Assembly (NCBI GenBank): GCA_029204225.1
Contig: CM055098.1
Coordinates: 47,725,587 to 47,789,586, forward strand
Length of the DNA: 64,000 bases
DNA from: Diphasiastrum complanatum
Lineage: Eukaryota; Streptophyta; Lycopodiopsida; Lycopodiales; Lycopodiaceae
Reading direction: 5' to 3'
The notes beneath the pieces are model-generated. The model was not told where the DNA came from, searched no databases, and was given only the letters and a program-made list of their open reading frames with translations. A program made the translations under genes and the position numbers. This document shows, piece after piece, positions 22,064 through 34,299 of the stretch. Positions within the stretch are counted from its first letter, which is position 1. Every line of letters starts with the position of its first letter.

Positions 22064-22327
22064 ATGAGTATAGTTGAGACCGCACCTTTAGAGAACACTA
22101 CTTCAATGGAACCTTCTACTATTCTGGATTTCTCATTGTTGGAAGACAAAAGACCCTCTAAGAAGCAAAAAAAAGAGATACCTAAAGACATTGACCCTAC
22201 TGAACTTAAGAAGGGACGTGACTCTGATATTATTGCTTTTCTTAGGAAAGAGCGATTTTTATCTTTGCAGGAAATTGGTATGAGGCAACATCGTTTTTGT
22301 CGTACTATACCAACAAGGTTAATATAG
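22064..22327 (+). CDS. Short lysine-rich ORF of unknown function, cut by an LTR
   Basis: ATG follows an A-rich stretch. The frame encodes 87 residues with RPSKKQKKE, a possible nuclear-localisation-type basic cluster, and an acidic/basic middle. From about 22298 the codons are LTR sequence, so the natural C-terminus is lost. It could be a 3' accessory ORF of Gypsy-C or gag-like debris. I do not recognise a family. Confidence 0.35.
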   Translation: MSIVETAPLENTTSMEPSTILDFSLLEDKRPSKKQKKEIPKDIDPTELKKGRDSDIIAFLRKERFLSLQEIGMRQHRFCRTIPTRLI

Positions 22328-23560
22328 ATTTTGTAGTAAATAGTGTCATTCCCAAAGAGGACAGCGTTAGAAAGTGATGTATTTGGTACAATTTATGGCA
22401 AATGGTTTTGAGTGTTATTCTGGTTGTTGACAGACATTAAAACGTAACCAATATTACTTGTGTTTGGGGAATGTAATGTTACTAATTTCAGAACAACAAT
22501 CTGGCCTCTATCAAATCAAATGAAATGCGTTCTACAGATGAGATGTCATCAGAGTAGTACAACAGTACTATACTCTGGCTGATTAAGGTGTCAACAAAGA
22601 GTCGAGAATTGTTCGATGTATTTGCGACTGTGCAGACAATTAATTAATCGCGTTCGCGAATTGTTCGTTTTTAGACAGAAGTCCTCAACAACTAAAGTCC
22701 AAATTAATGGCTAAAGAACACGAATAGTTTTAGAGCACGTTAGAAACTTTTGTCAGTTACAGTCAGGAAAACAGATCAAAGACTCAATTCTTTAGACAGG
22801 GACTGTCATCTCATATGTATACATACAGCTTTATTCAATGAACGTGCTAGACTGCACCAAAGATAGTCGTTATTCGAGTGCCGAAAAGAAAGTATTTGCG
22901 ACAGACGAATAAGATTGTTTTAAGACAATTCTTTAGAGCATGCTTTACGGATACACAGCAAACGACTGTAATGCACTAGAGTGTCTGTCTGATCAGAGAG
23001 TAATTCATGTAATGCGTTAGAAATTGCTAATAGACTCAAGATCACTCACACTCAACAGTGTGGAGAATAGAGATAAGGGAGAATAACTCACAGAACTCTA
23101 TTGACTTCTTCAATCTCTTACATATGCATAAACTCTTCTCTCTCGATGCTCGAGACTGAAGTGTGAGATCAATATATGTTCTACGGAGTGAACAAACACA
23201 CCTCTAAAACAACAGGTGCGTCGCTCCCCCGAAAGGGTCTAGTTAACAATTAGACTAAGTATACGTTCAATTATACCATAAGAGGTATATTTAACTAAGA
23301 GTTAAGATTACTCTAGTTTAACATGTCTTTTCATATCTAGTCGTTTCATGTGGACGACGTAGTAAAGGCTATCCAAGGCAATGTCTTTCCTTTTAAAGGT
23401 CTTTCCCTTTATTATAAGGCAAGTACTTAGAAAAAATATTCTCAAAAAATGACTTAGGCCTCTTCATGATTTATACTTATCCGGCTCATATCTTCATTTC
23501 CGAGTATATCATGCCATATTTACGTTGATATTCAATATTTAATAATTTCGTGGCATCACA
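22298..23560 (-). repeat. LTR-F, gypsy LTR (minus), same family as Gypsy-C LTR
   Basis: It begins TGTCGTACTATACC and ends GGCATCACA. The first 140 bases are the reverse complement of 6830-6964, so it belongs to the Gypsy-C LTR family but points the other way. A purine tract lies at its right edge, so it is read as a 3' LTR. No primer site lies at its left edge. Confidence 0.7.
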
Positions 23561-23577
23561 TATCCCCTTCCTCAAAT
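23561..23577 (-). promoter_or_regulatory. Polypurine tract of LTR-F element
   Basis: The minus strand reads TTTGAGGAAGGGGATA followed by TGTGATGCC, the LTR start. Confidence 0.65.
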
Positions 23578-25000
23578 GTGAAACGTCCTCGTGAACATAT
23601 TATTTTCATTTCGAGGATTATTCGCGAAACATTCTTGTTCGTTAGATTTTCGTTAAGGCGAAAAGATAGTTCTTCGTATGAGTCTTCCTTAAGATATATC
23701 TTCGTCTTAAAGAATATGTGTCTTGTTGTTTCTTTGATTGAATAGGTTGTTTTGAGTTGATCTTTGAATTGTTGATGAAAACTGAAATCAAACTTCAAAA
23801 CATCTTTAAACTTCAAAGATCTGGATTCTACATCACATATAGAAACATCACCACAACAAAGGCACGAATAAATATTCATAAACGATTCAATTCATCTTGT
23901 AATTTTTGAGCAAACTCCAAGTTTTGTTGAGCCTCAATCAACAGCAAGTCTTCTTTTGATTTCGCGTATCGGCCAACTAGTAAGTTGCCGAATTCTTCTA
24001 GCTTAACCGGGAGCAATGTTCCATCGAACAACTCCTAGGTTAACTTTGTATCTTCGTCTGAATCACTATGTAGGGTGACTTCTTTACAGTAACGAGCTGA
24101 AAATCTAATAAAATTGCTTTTAACATAAAGATTTTGAACAAAAAACAATGTCTTTGCCGCGAAAGTTCCGAACTGCCAAAAAGAATATGTACAGAAGTGC
24201 TTGTAACGGAATGACTTTCTTCTGTCTAGCAGATTACGTCAAATCTCCGCAAAATATTCTACAAGGTTTCGCTCCCAATCCACATGAAGATTTAATAATT
24301 CCGGATAGGCCATATTTACATTAATCAGCAACCCCGCATCGTCGAATGCGCTGATATTTGCAACAGCTTGTGGTTTGTATAGTTGAAACTGCGACTTTTG
24401 CTTCCAAAAATGTCGCTTATTGTCTTCATTCCTCAAAAATTGGAATTCTTTGATTCGAATATATTCAAGAGCATACATAGCCAAAGAGCCTATATATAAC
24501 TCTGCTGATCTGAAAGGTACGACCTAGAATTTTCCCTGGATTATGCCCCAACAGAGACGTCCTTTCTGTTCGATAGAGAGCTGGGCCCATAGCCAGAGAA
24601 AGTCGTCCTTCTCCCATGGTTGCTTCCATTCATCGAAGGCGATGCCTGCTACACCTGATAGCATCATGTAATCCACATGCCATTGCAATTCAATATTAAA
24701 TGCATGTGGAAACCATTTCTTGAAGCGTTCAGCAAATGCACGAAATCTGTTAGCACATACCTTCGACTGATTCGTTGTGTTCGCTTTGGCTGTGTAGATG
24801 CAGTTGCCAAATTCTGAGTTTGCAACTCAGCAGCCAGCTTCTGATCTTCCAATTGTTGCCTGAGATTTGACAGCTCCTGTTCGAGCTTGTCGAGATTCGC
24901 AACAGGCTCCAAATATTCAAGATGGTCTGAGGCTCTGGAACAGGTGGCCATATCATTTGTCGACACTTGTCAACACACGTGTGGAGTTTTTGCACTACAA
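23578..25000 (-). pseudogene. Unrecognised coiled-coil protein next to LTR-F
   Basis: Minus-strand frames join into a decayed protein. It begins MATCSRASDHLEYLEPVANL, then a heptad-rich coiled coil (LEQELSNLRQQLEDQKLAAE), then a helical, Trp-rich part (FDEWKQPWEKDDFLWLWAQL and MYALEYIRIKEFQFLRNEDN). A Leu/Lys-rich tail (LLLIEAQQNLEFAQKLQDEL) follows near 23900. I do not recognise the family. Its place directly upstream of a polypurine tract and LTR suggests a post-pol ORF of a gypsy element, or an antisense-type ORF as known in some Tat elements. Stops and frame changes occur at several places. Confidence 0.5.
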
Positions 25001-26334
25001 ACACCCAGTTTTTGTTAATTTTTGGGTTTTATTTGGATCCAAATTCTATACACCTGCATATCGCCATGGCGCTTGACCAGCCTTCTTATTTGTTGGACCT
25101 CTTGCCCCCCTCATGTTGCTATGATCTCTTGGGCTCATATTCCTGCCATGCGCATAAGCTTCCAATCTTAATCTTCAGGCCTTCCATTTTGCATCACTAT
25201 GATATCCCATGACCATATCGCCATAATGCGTAGAAGGTTGTGTTCTTCATTCAAAAGGCTTCCATCTCACGTTGCGATGATATTTGGTCTCCTAATGAAT
25301 CGTACTAAGCATATGACAAGGTGAAGTACATTTGTTCCTCTACATCATGGGCCTCCTCCTCTTCCTCCACAAAGGCCTAGAGGAATAGGGAGAACTCGGA
25401 GCAACTCAATTTTTTGTCAAGACTAGTAGTTTAGATTTTATCTAGCACATTGTTATGAGTCAACTTCTCAAAAAGATCAAAAACTTTGTCGCTCTTCACA
25501 TGGCATCATATCACTCATATAGCTTGGCCTTAGACACATTCCTAGAGGCCTCAACATGAACAATAGATAATAGCTATAAAAAACTCATGGGATGTGCAAT
25601 AGAGAGCTCATAGATGAACATTCTCATAGCAATACCACATACCATAGGAGTGGGTTTGTGGCTCACAAGTGCACTCACAGTAGAGGAAAAATAGCCTTCA
25701 TAAATGCGACCACAATAGAGAGATGATGACTTCATAAATGTGCCCTTAGCAAAGGTATGAATGCTTATAGAAGTGTGCTTTCATTGCTAATTACTCGGCT
25801 CACCTTTCATAGTTGCAGTTGTGCATGAGGAGCTTACATGCAACTAGACCACACCCTGACTTTGCCCTTTTGAAAACTGGTGCATGGTCATTTTGTTGGA
25901 TAATCTGAATGGTCAGGTATTTTGGACAAACGACTTTCAGGTGGCATACATTCTATGTTTTGTTGTAACAAGAATGGGGAGGATTTTCTCTTTTTCATTT
26001 CTTTTCCATTCTCGATTTTGAAATGAGACATTGGCATCTATGATGAGCCACAAACTTTTAGGGTCTTTTCCTCTTTTTTGAAGATATTACTCCTTTTAAA
26101 AAGCCCAATTCTTATTTTTCAAGAAAACTATGATAGGCTCCATTTATTAACAAGAAGATCAATTTTTTATCTAATCATTGTTCATTAAAGATTTGCATGA
26201 AGATTGCTGGTGCTTGATTGATGTCGGTTGTTTTGGATTTCCCTGGTCTCAGATTTCCTTTTAGGTGTAAAAGAAAAGAAATGTGTAAAAACCTCGGATC
26301 TCTCAATATATTATAATAACCCAAGATTACATGG
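25001..26334. other. No recognisable gene
   Basis: AT-rich sequence without motifs I can assign. Open stretches on both strands near 25000-25200 and 26175-26456 lack family motifs. Confidence 0.5.
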
Positions 26335-27348
26335 ATGAAATATGGTGTAGCCAACCCAAAAAGAAGAAGCATTGGAGCCAATTTCAAGTCTACGTTATTT
26401 AAAGATGCAAATGAGAAGGGTAAGCAAGTTGAAGGTACAAATTTTACTTTACTCACATGTTTTGGTTCATCTTCTTGTGTGGATGATGCTATGCAAGTGG
26501 ATGGTGGTAATCATAGATTGCAAGCAACTAATGGATCCATTTGAAAGAGAATTTTTGTTTTTTCAATGACTTTGATGGTCAAGTGGAAGCTCAAGATGTC
26601 AACCTTAAAGGGCTTTAACAACACAAAAGGAAAGGTGACAATTAGGAGTTAGTCAAGAGCATCAAAGGGAAGTTAAGTGACAAAGATACTTTGGGTTTGT
26701 TTTTGCAAGTTATTGAATAGTCAAGTAAGATCAAGGGAGCAACAAGGAAGTGTTGTTCAAGTTTAGTTTACTTGTTCTATCTCATGTTTGAGCAATTTCA
26801 TGTGAATGTGTGCAAATTGTCAAGATATGGTGAAACTAGTGACAATGTTTTGCATCATTTTGTTGTTGGAGTTGTACTAACATTCTTGGATGGTTTTACT
26901 GATAGAAATGAAGCTAATGGGGGCTCATTATATCACTCATTCATGGTCAAGTCATCAAGTGATGATGATATCTTGTGGCAAGATGGAGATGAAGGCTCAT
27001 TCATGTATTTTCATGGTGGAGACATACCAAGCAAGGACAAAGATGGACGATACATGCAAGAAAATGGTTATCACTCACAATTATTGCTTGGTTGCTATTA
27101 ATTTTCAGAGATATCAAAGATAGAGGCATGGAAAAACTCATTTATTTTGATTCTATTTTACATTTTATGTTGGTTTGTCATCTTGATATGTAAAATTGAT
27201 GTAAGAAATAGTGAAGCATCCAATATGGACACTATTATCTACATCAATTATAAAAACTATTGTAAAAACATAGAAAGGAGGTCTATTTTTATGGAGATTA
27301 TTCTTAAGATGGATCAAAGTTGTGTGGTACAACTAGTTGAAGAGGGAG
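26335..27348 (+). pseudogene. Copia-G internal relic
   Basis: Plus-strand codons at 26395-26520 read NEKGKQVEGTNFTLLTCFGS, then SSCVDDAM, matching the segment just before RT in Copia-E (DEKGKQVVDNSNFAFLTSF). The last codons before the LTR read LVEEGV, the same C-terminus as Copia-E, and include the polypurine tract GAAGAGGGAG at 27339-27348. The middle (26550-27300) has no copia motif and may be later insertions or heavy decay. It is a deleted, dead relative of Copia-E. Confidence 0.62.
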
Positions 27349-27790
27349 TGTGAAAAATGTCAACTAGTTTAGTTGGTCTAATTTAGCAATTTGGAGGCCA
27401 AAGTGAAATTTCAACTTAGAGATACATTTCTTTATGTCAATAAAGTCTAAAAATAGTTTTTTTACTATTTTAAAAAAGTACATAGGTGGATAAGGTCAGA
27501 TCTGGACCTATCATAACTGGCAATGTGGATACATTGCATCTAGTCAAGTTAAACTAGGTTTTTGGTAAAGTACCTAGAAGTTTCTATTTTAGAGAAAGAG
27601 TAATAACATTATGGCTGGTATAAATAGTGGCACCAACATGGAGAAATCATCTTCTTGTTCTCATTTTGTATGGAGAGCTCTTGTTGCACTTTTAGTTCTT
27701 CTCTAGATTTCTGTTATTTCCCATCTAATAGAAGTAGCAATGATCCCCTACTAGAAGTTGTAACAAATTAGGAATGATATGCTAAGCTCA
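27349..27790 (+). repeat. Copia-G LTR
   Basis: It starts TGTGAAAAATGTCAAC directly after the polypurine tract and resembles the start of the Copia-E LTR. A TATA box TATAAATAG lies at 27619-27627. The right boundary is uncertain. Confidence 0.62.
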
Positions 27791-28373
27791 CTATGGCGGT
27801 CTCCCAACTCATGGTTTCTTACTTAAGAAAATAAACAACTCTAATTAACTCCACAAAGGGAATGATAGACAAGGTGAGAGAGAAGAATAATCCCATAAGC
27901 ACATTCACCATAAAACATAAACCAATGGGAAAGCCTAGTGAGGCTCGAGCACCTACCACAAGGTATTCTATCACCAATGGTGAATACAAGTAAGTAATGC
28001 AAGATGACACAAAAAGTGTTTCTATTGATTTAAAAGCTTGTACAAGTGTTGTTGAAGGCACTCATCCACTTCCATATATGGCAAAAGTGGTGGGTCTATG
28101 CTTTAACATGTTTATGGGACAAGCTTAGTGTTACACTAACTAAAAATTAAACTAAATTTGAACTAAATTTGAACTTAGGAATTAACTTAATTTAGGAATT
28201 CAAGATTAAACTTAGACTTTCTAAGTTGAACCATTACAAATGATTGTTTGTAAAAATTAAACTTAAATAGTAAAAGGTCTAAGTATAAGGCTTTCCTAAC
28301 CTGAATTTACTTGTGGATATACAAAACACATTCCACAATAAATTCCTATGTTGGGCTAACATAAGGGATAACA
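27791..28373 (-). repeat. LTR-H (minus)
   Basis: The right end ATAAGGGATAACA abuts a polypurine tract (28374-28388), so on the minus strand an LTR starts here with TGTTATCCC. The left end is not defined; it may reach into the region called Copia-G LTR. No second copy is seen. Confidence 0.5.
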
Positions 28374-28388
28374 TCATCTCCCTCTTTA
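28374..28388 (-). promoter_or_regulatory. Polypurine tract of LTR-H element
   Basis: The minus strand reads TAAAGAGGGAGATGA immediately before the TGTTATCCC start of the LTR. Confidence 0.65.
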
Positions 28389-29690
28389 TTGGATTGGCGG
28401 TCTCATGCCAATGGCAGTTGCTCTTTGCTGGCCTGTGACGTCGTAGGTCTCCTTATTGAGTGTGACTCTGATGGCATGCAGTTCTTTGCCAACGTGCTCC
28501 AACATTTGCCACCATAGCTTGTTCAAAAAGGGTCGTGGGCCATAGTAATAATGCATGTTCTAGAGGAAGCCATGCGTTTGCCAGATTTCCATCATGTCGA
28601 CATGAAGGATGCTTGTCATGGCAGCACGGTAATAAAGCCGAGCCATGTTAAGGTGATCCATCTCGGTGACCAAGGGATTATTGATATCCAACAAAATGGG
28701 AGGTAAGGATTGATTCCAATGAGTTGCCAAGGGTGCCAAGAAGGCGATAGGGCCGCAATTGTCAGCAAAATAATGCACATCCCTATCTGGGCACCGATGG
28801 TACCGGTTATAGAATTGGCTACAATTTGAAATTAAATCGCGGGCCAGATCTTCTGTTTGTACATACTTTGTAAGCATAGGCCAATAGATCTTGTTGGCTG
28901 TGAGCTCTGGTGTGAAAGGTTCATGTCTTTTGAGAGGACAATAATCTGGGTTGACCCGCAAATAAGTTGGCGGGCTTAGGTAACATAAGAATGCCAACGT
29001 ATTTGCAAAAAACATTGTCCCTCCTTGATTGAGGTTTTGAGGCGCTCCCCCTTCTTGTGAATCTGGCCCTTGTTGTTGGTCTTGCATTTGATTATCCATG
29101 GTTGCGGCGGCAGAACCGTCAAAGTATTTCCCTGACCCTGCTCCGCCGTCTCCCTGATCCTCTCGTGGTTTTGGCCGGATATGACATTGCTGGTGCTGAG
29201 CATGATCCGGAGGTGGTACTGCTTGTAATTGTTTGGGCTATTCTTCCAGGCGTTGGATCTGATTGTTGAGGGCAGCCATTTGCGACGTGGTATGTTGTTG
29301 TAATTGTTGTGCCTTGGCTTGGACTGCCTTTAGCTTTTGCCCTAGCTGTTAGTATGTTGAATGTGGAATTACCATGCCCTCCGGGATAGGAAGTGGAGCA
29401 AATAATTGGAAATCAATCTAACTGATTTTTTTCATCATAGCAACACACAATTCTTGGTTGGAATTAGTTTCGACATTCAAGCGTTGTTGGAGCTGGCTTA
29501 GCTATGTGTCCTTCTAGTTGACTTTTGCTTGAGGCTGATCCATGCGCTCTTGCATTTGGTCCATTTGGTTGGAAGTGAGTTCTTCGTCCCAACGTGCGCG
29601 TGTTGCTTGCTCGTTGGCTTCTTTCACTACTTGTGCCGCATCTTGTAGTTGTCTGGTCTTGTAGTTTGAAGCATTTACGGATTGTAGCTT
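28389..29690 (-). pseudogene. Unrecognised coiled-coil protein next to LTR-H
   Basis: One minus-strand frame runs from about 29690 to 28395 and is broken only by stops. It has coiled-coil segments (VVKEANEQATRARWDEEL, QLQQHTTSQMAALNNQIQRL), a Gln/Gly-rich hinge (MDNQMQDQQQGPDSQEGGAP), a hydrophobic helical domain (FFANTLAFLCYLSPPTYLRV, then HYFADNCGPIAFLAPLATHW) and a C-terminus with LNKLWWQMLEHVGKELHAI. Of six in-frame stops, five are TAG and one is TAA, and each could come from CAG or CAA by one C-to-T change. The family is unknown to me. Its position just before a polypurine tract and LTR parallels the ORF at 23578-25000. Confidence 0.58.
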
Positions 29691-29699
29691 TTAACAATG

Positions 29700-31960
29700 G
29701 CAATGTTCCATTTGCATGTTGCTCTTCCTTTGGAATGCACTCCAATTATTAAGAAAAATTTGAAAGTTGTAGAGAATGCTGCTGCAATAGTTAGCGAATT
29801 GAGAATGAATAATCATATGAATATAGATTTGTGGGTGGATGGATCAATTTATCCTAATGACCCAACTACCAATTTGTGTCCAGATTTTAAGTCCGCAACT
29901 CATCTTTTTAGATTTGTATGTGAAGGAAATAGCAGATTACTTGGATATTGTCAAAGGTTGCATTATATTCTTGTCTTAATCAGCAATTACAGTTTGCTAA
30001 TCAACAATTGCAACGTACAAATAAGCAATTGCTTTATTATGTGCAACACACTAGTGCTGAAAACAATGCACTCAAGAATGTTATGTCAGAGTTGAATGCT
30101 ATAGTCACTACTCTTTGGGGATCAAACCAAGAAATGTTAGAATCCATGGAAAAGTTGTGATCCGAGAGTTTAAAATCTATTGTTGATATAAAGTTATCAA
30201 AAAGACGATGATGAAGAGGAAAAGAAAAAGAGTACCGATGAAGAATATTGATGACTTATCTACACATAGCGACAATTAGAAAAAAAAAAATTTGAGCATT
30301 CAAGTATGTTTTCATATAAACTGTTTATTTGATTCGTGTATGTCATTTAAGTTTGATTTGCACTTGATAACATGGATTATTTATTTATTAAACATAATTT
30401 GAGTTTCATATATTTGTTGCAGATCATGTTTGGTGGCAAAGAACTATTTAGCAAATTGTTCATGCATTGGATCATCTTTAAGTCATGTTTTACCAAGAAA
30501 GTCATCAAAGAAAATGATGAAAAATGATCGGTTTGAAAAATGAAAAATGAAATTGCAGAGACTATTTTGATTAAGGTTCAATCATACTTGGATGCAAATG
30601 TGATACAAGGTGCATGTGATGTTTTTGGAATTAGCAGAAGTGCTTATTCTATTTTTTTTAGAATAGTTAAAGAAGCTTTTCCCAAGTGATGGTGAAGAAA
30701 ACTTATCTTCCGCATCCATATCGGGTAAGATTAGCAAGAAATTATTATAATGACAGAATGTTTAAAGTAGTTGGCCAACCACTTCATATAACTGAATTAT
30801 ACAAATCAGAATATGGTGAGCTCAATTACAACGATTGCAATAATATTTTTCTTGATATTAAAAATGTTATAAAATACATTATTCGATTCTATAAACTAGA
30901 CGAACATCAAGTAAATGGAAAGATCATTATTGTAATAAAATTGGATGAATCTAAAATCAACAAAGGTCAAAAGTTGGAACGAGTGAGTGTCACATTGATG
31001 AACAAAATTTCAGATACAGATGATCGAACGTTTAGTGTTCAACTGAAAAATCACATATGGTGGTTGGCGGCATTCCAGGTAATACATTTCAATTTTCATT
31101 TAGAATATTGTTGTTAACATTTCACACATTGCTAGTTTTTATTGACATGTCATGCATTACTTGCTTCTCTATAGGTCTTAAAAGAGGACCATAAAATACC
31201 TTTATGGATATTTTCAAGAACAAATTATGGCGAGATTATAAAGAGACATTTGGAGGGTGAGAAATTTATAGTCGAATATCATCGAAGTTTTCAAATTCAA
31301 TGGCACCTTGTAGGGGATTTGAAAACATTAAAATGTATTTATAATGTCTCTCATGGGGCAACATCAAAACATCCATGTTTTTATTACATGAAGGACTGTT
31401 ACAATATGAATTTGGGACGATCAACAAACACTGGTCCAACACAAGAAACTGAAGATCCAGATATGTAAAGTGTTCTGCCAATTCCATTAAAAAATGTTCA
31501 CATATGCACATTGCATGCTATCATTAGAAGATATGAGGACTTTGCAAAAATTGCACCACATTTGTAAAATCTGTACATGATCAACATTACTCATTACATG
31601 GTGCTAATCTATATCATTATTTGGTACTTATCTCATTCACGCTTATATTTTTTTCTACTGATGTAACTAATCAAAACTATTGTTTGCAGCACATCCTTCT
31701 TCATCATGCAACTCATTTTGCAAACGAGAGCTTAAGTATCTGGTCATCACAAGGCATGGAAAAATCTCATTGGCAAGCAAGGGGAGCATTTCATAGGGCT
31801 ACAAATCATGGAGGACACAATTCAAGAAATAAATCTTTAGTTCAACTTTTTCAGGTGTTTTATAGAAGACCACAATTTAGATATCAAGCTAAAAACTCGC
31901 CAAATGTTATGATTTTTCGAAAGGCATTCAAATTCATAACAAAAGAGAGATCCTTGTAAT
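29700..31960 (+). pseudogene. Decayed intron-bearing gene of unrecognised family
   Basis: Plus-strand codons give, in order: a short domain (NIDLWVDGSIYPNDPTTNLC), a Gln/Asn coiled coil (LNQQLQFANQQLQRTNKQLL), HPYRVRLARNYYNDRMFKVV followed by GQPLHITELYKSEYGELNYN, then KIIIVIKLDESKINKG. Next come VHICTLHAIIRRYEDFAKI, GANLYHYL and finally WSSQGMEKSHWQARGAF and HRATNHGGHNSRNKSL. The frames join if introns 31077-31173 and 31620-31689 are removed; both start GT and end TAG or CAG after pyrimidine-rich tracts. A third break lies near 30250-30540. The His/Cys-containing blocks suggest an enzyme-like or transposase-like protein, but I cannot name the family. It ends 25-30 bp from the convergent gene. 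Confidence 0.55.
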
Positions 31961-31984
31961 ATATCATAAATCTATTATAGAAAA

Positions 31985-33106
31985 TTGTTTAATTATCATC
32001 ATCATCCTCTTCAAGATTCAGACAGATGGTATTGTCATCATAAGGAATAATCTCCTTTCATATGGATCCAAAAATTCTAAATTTTTTCTATTGCTAACTC
32101 GAATAAAGAGCCATTGCAGATGATCTTTTTGTAGTCTCATTGGAAGTATAAACCAATATTTTAATTGCCAAATCCCTTTTCACAAAAGTTATTTTATATG
32201 TTCCTCTTACATACTTATGGCCTCCTAAATAAAATGATAATGATTTGATGGCCATAATGACAATGGTTGCATATGGATTAAAAGATTAATGATATATACA
32301 AATCTCATTATTTTGAAATTTTTTCAAATAATGAGATAGAGACACATCTTTTCTCCCGACTGATATACCTCGGACGCCTCCATGTCTCATACCAAAGGCA
32401 TCTATTTCAATAGCATCATGTAAACGAGTAAGGAAAATAAATTTAGAATGATACATAACATTGCAAACTCATACTTTAACACGATATTTAAAATAAGAAA
32501 ACTGAACAATATTTATACCAATATAATATCTACGTACCAGATCATAATCATCATATTCAACGACGTTTGCTCTGCTAATGTAATGTCCTCCAATGGCCTC
32601 TACATTTCCAAAGGGGATATATCAAGTCCTCGGGGGATATTTTTTTTGGAATTCCAAAAATTTCTCCTCTTAGGCAAAGTTTTTTCATAGGCTTTAGATT
32701 TTTCAATCATGGCCTCCAAGGCCTCATTTCCAGATTTCCAATTGTCATCTTTATCAAAATCTATCTCACTTTCAAGGTCATCACATGTGTAATCAACAAT
32801 GTCAGAAACTTCTAATAAATTTTGTGCAAAAATCGAGAGGATTTCATCCTTTTTTAAATTCAAAACATCTTCTATATCATTAAATGAAATATAACTTTCA
32901 TTATTTATAAAATATAAGAGAACATCGAGTAGAGTTAATTGATTAATAGGAGATGCAGATGGAAGAGAATCAGAGAGGAATATAGAATGAGGGAGAGTAA
33001 TCTGATAATCTGAAGTCATAGATGCTTCAGCTTCAACCCCTATATCAGTATTTGCATCAGCTACATCCATAAAGATGAAATTTTTTCTTTTGAGATAATT
33101 GTTCAT
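31985..33106 (-). pseudogene. Decayed acidic gene convergent with the previous one
   Basis: ATG at 33104-33106 opens a 168-residue acidic frame (DDLESEIDFDKDDNWKSGNE, then LPKRRNFWNSKKNIPRGLDI). After a one-base frame change near 32605 it goes on as FGNVEAIGGHYISRANVVEY and reaches a GT splice-donor-like site near 32538. Further blocks downstream read DAIEIDAFGMRHGGVRGISV and, near 32280-32100, NPYATIVIMAIKSLSFYLGG, then HKYVRGTYKITFVKRDLAI. The tail is Asp-rich. The product is unknown to me. The two genes run tail to tail, which suggests one former unit. Confidence 0.5.
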
Positions 33107-34299
33107 TTAGAACATTTTCATGAGGCGGAGCATTTTGAAAGAGTCGATAAGGATTCCACGTGAGAGGACAAGTGCTTCAGAGGAATAGATCAAATAGGCG
33201 CGCATTGATTAAATACTCTGGTATGGCGAATCAGATATCAAATCATCGCGCCCATCCCAAAAAAAAAAAAATTCAACTTAGACTACGCGCGTCTTGACTT
33301 TAGGCTTGCCACAAACTTTTTTCTATGTAAGAAATGGACACATGCATGATGATTTGTACAATTCTAGTTGGAAAAATGACACTTGGTAAAAGTAGGTAGA
33401 AACAAATGCCACTAATACTATAATTTTCACTCATAGATGTGGATGGAAGGTGGATGAATGTGGTTCTACCTCGAGCTACCTCAAACTCCATAAATATGTG
33501 TAGACATTCTCATAATCTTTGATGAAGAACCAAGCTTTGAAACTTTTCCATCCCATTTTGGATCTACACTATCATTTGCTTGAATATTGCTCTTTCTTTC
33601 TCTCTCTAACTCGAGTTGAGGCTTATGCTTATGCATTAAATTCTTGTACTTTTTCTCTCTTGTTAATCAAAGCTATCATTATTTGATTCCTAGCATACTA
33701 GATTGTGATTGACATTAAATTCTGTACTAGATCTTGATATTCAGTCTAGAATCAGTTTGTGTGCTAATCATAAAGCTTAATAAGATAATTCACATTTGAG
33801 GTTCATTCCCCACATGTGTGAACTTGCTGGAAATTTTGTCATGGTATATGAGCCAAATTAAGCTTTGCATGCTATTATCTCTGATTGTTCAAGAATTTAT
33901 GAGCCTAATTCAAGCAAAAAAGCAGTTAATCATTTTTCTTTACCTTTCCTTGAAAAGTGTTTGGATCAAAGAGGATAGAAACTGAATTTCCAAATTAGAA
34001 CTGACATTGTATAGAATTCTAGAATTTTGCATGTGTGAAAATCAGATATTTTCATACCTCTTTAATTCCATGCTATTTGGTCCAAAGATGTTGATCTTAT
34101 AGCTTGAGGGAAAGCTTATGAAGGGTACTTTCCATTGCAATTGATCCCAAATCAATCTGATGTGTCTATCAAGAGTTATAAGCTCTTAAAGAGGGCAGGG
34201 GGAGGTCCAAAATCCGAGTGACCACCTTTTGTTTTGATTCAATTTTGCTTAATTCTTAGTCCATTGTTTTGAGTATCCAACACAAGGGAAAAGAGATGA
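33107..34299. other. Upstream region and unassigned sequence
   Basis: 33107-33300 is GC-richer (GCGCGC near 33198) with a 13-bp A run and could be the promoter of the minus gene. 33300-34299 has no recognisable coding. AAAGAGGGCAGGGGGAGG near 34188 is purine-rich but has no LTR beside it that I can confirm. Confidence 0.4.

Noticed and set aside
23578..25000. Caulimovirus-type pararetrovirus as the source of the coiled-coil ORF
   Set aside because: No movement protein or coat-protein zinc finger is seen; an LTR and purine tract lie beside it instead.
26772..27353. Plus-strand ORFs of 68-109 residues as genes
   Set aside because: No family motif; they overlap each other in different frames within the Copia-G relic.
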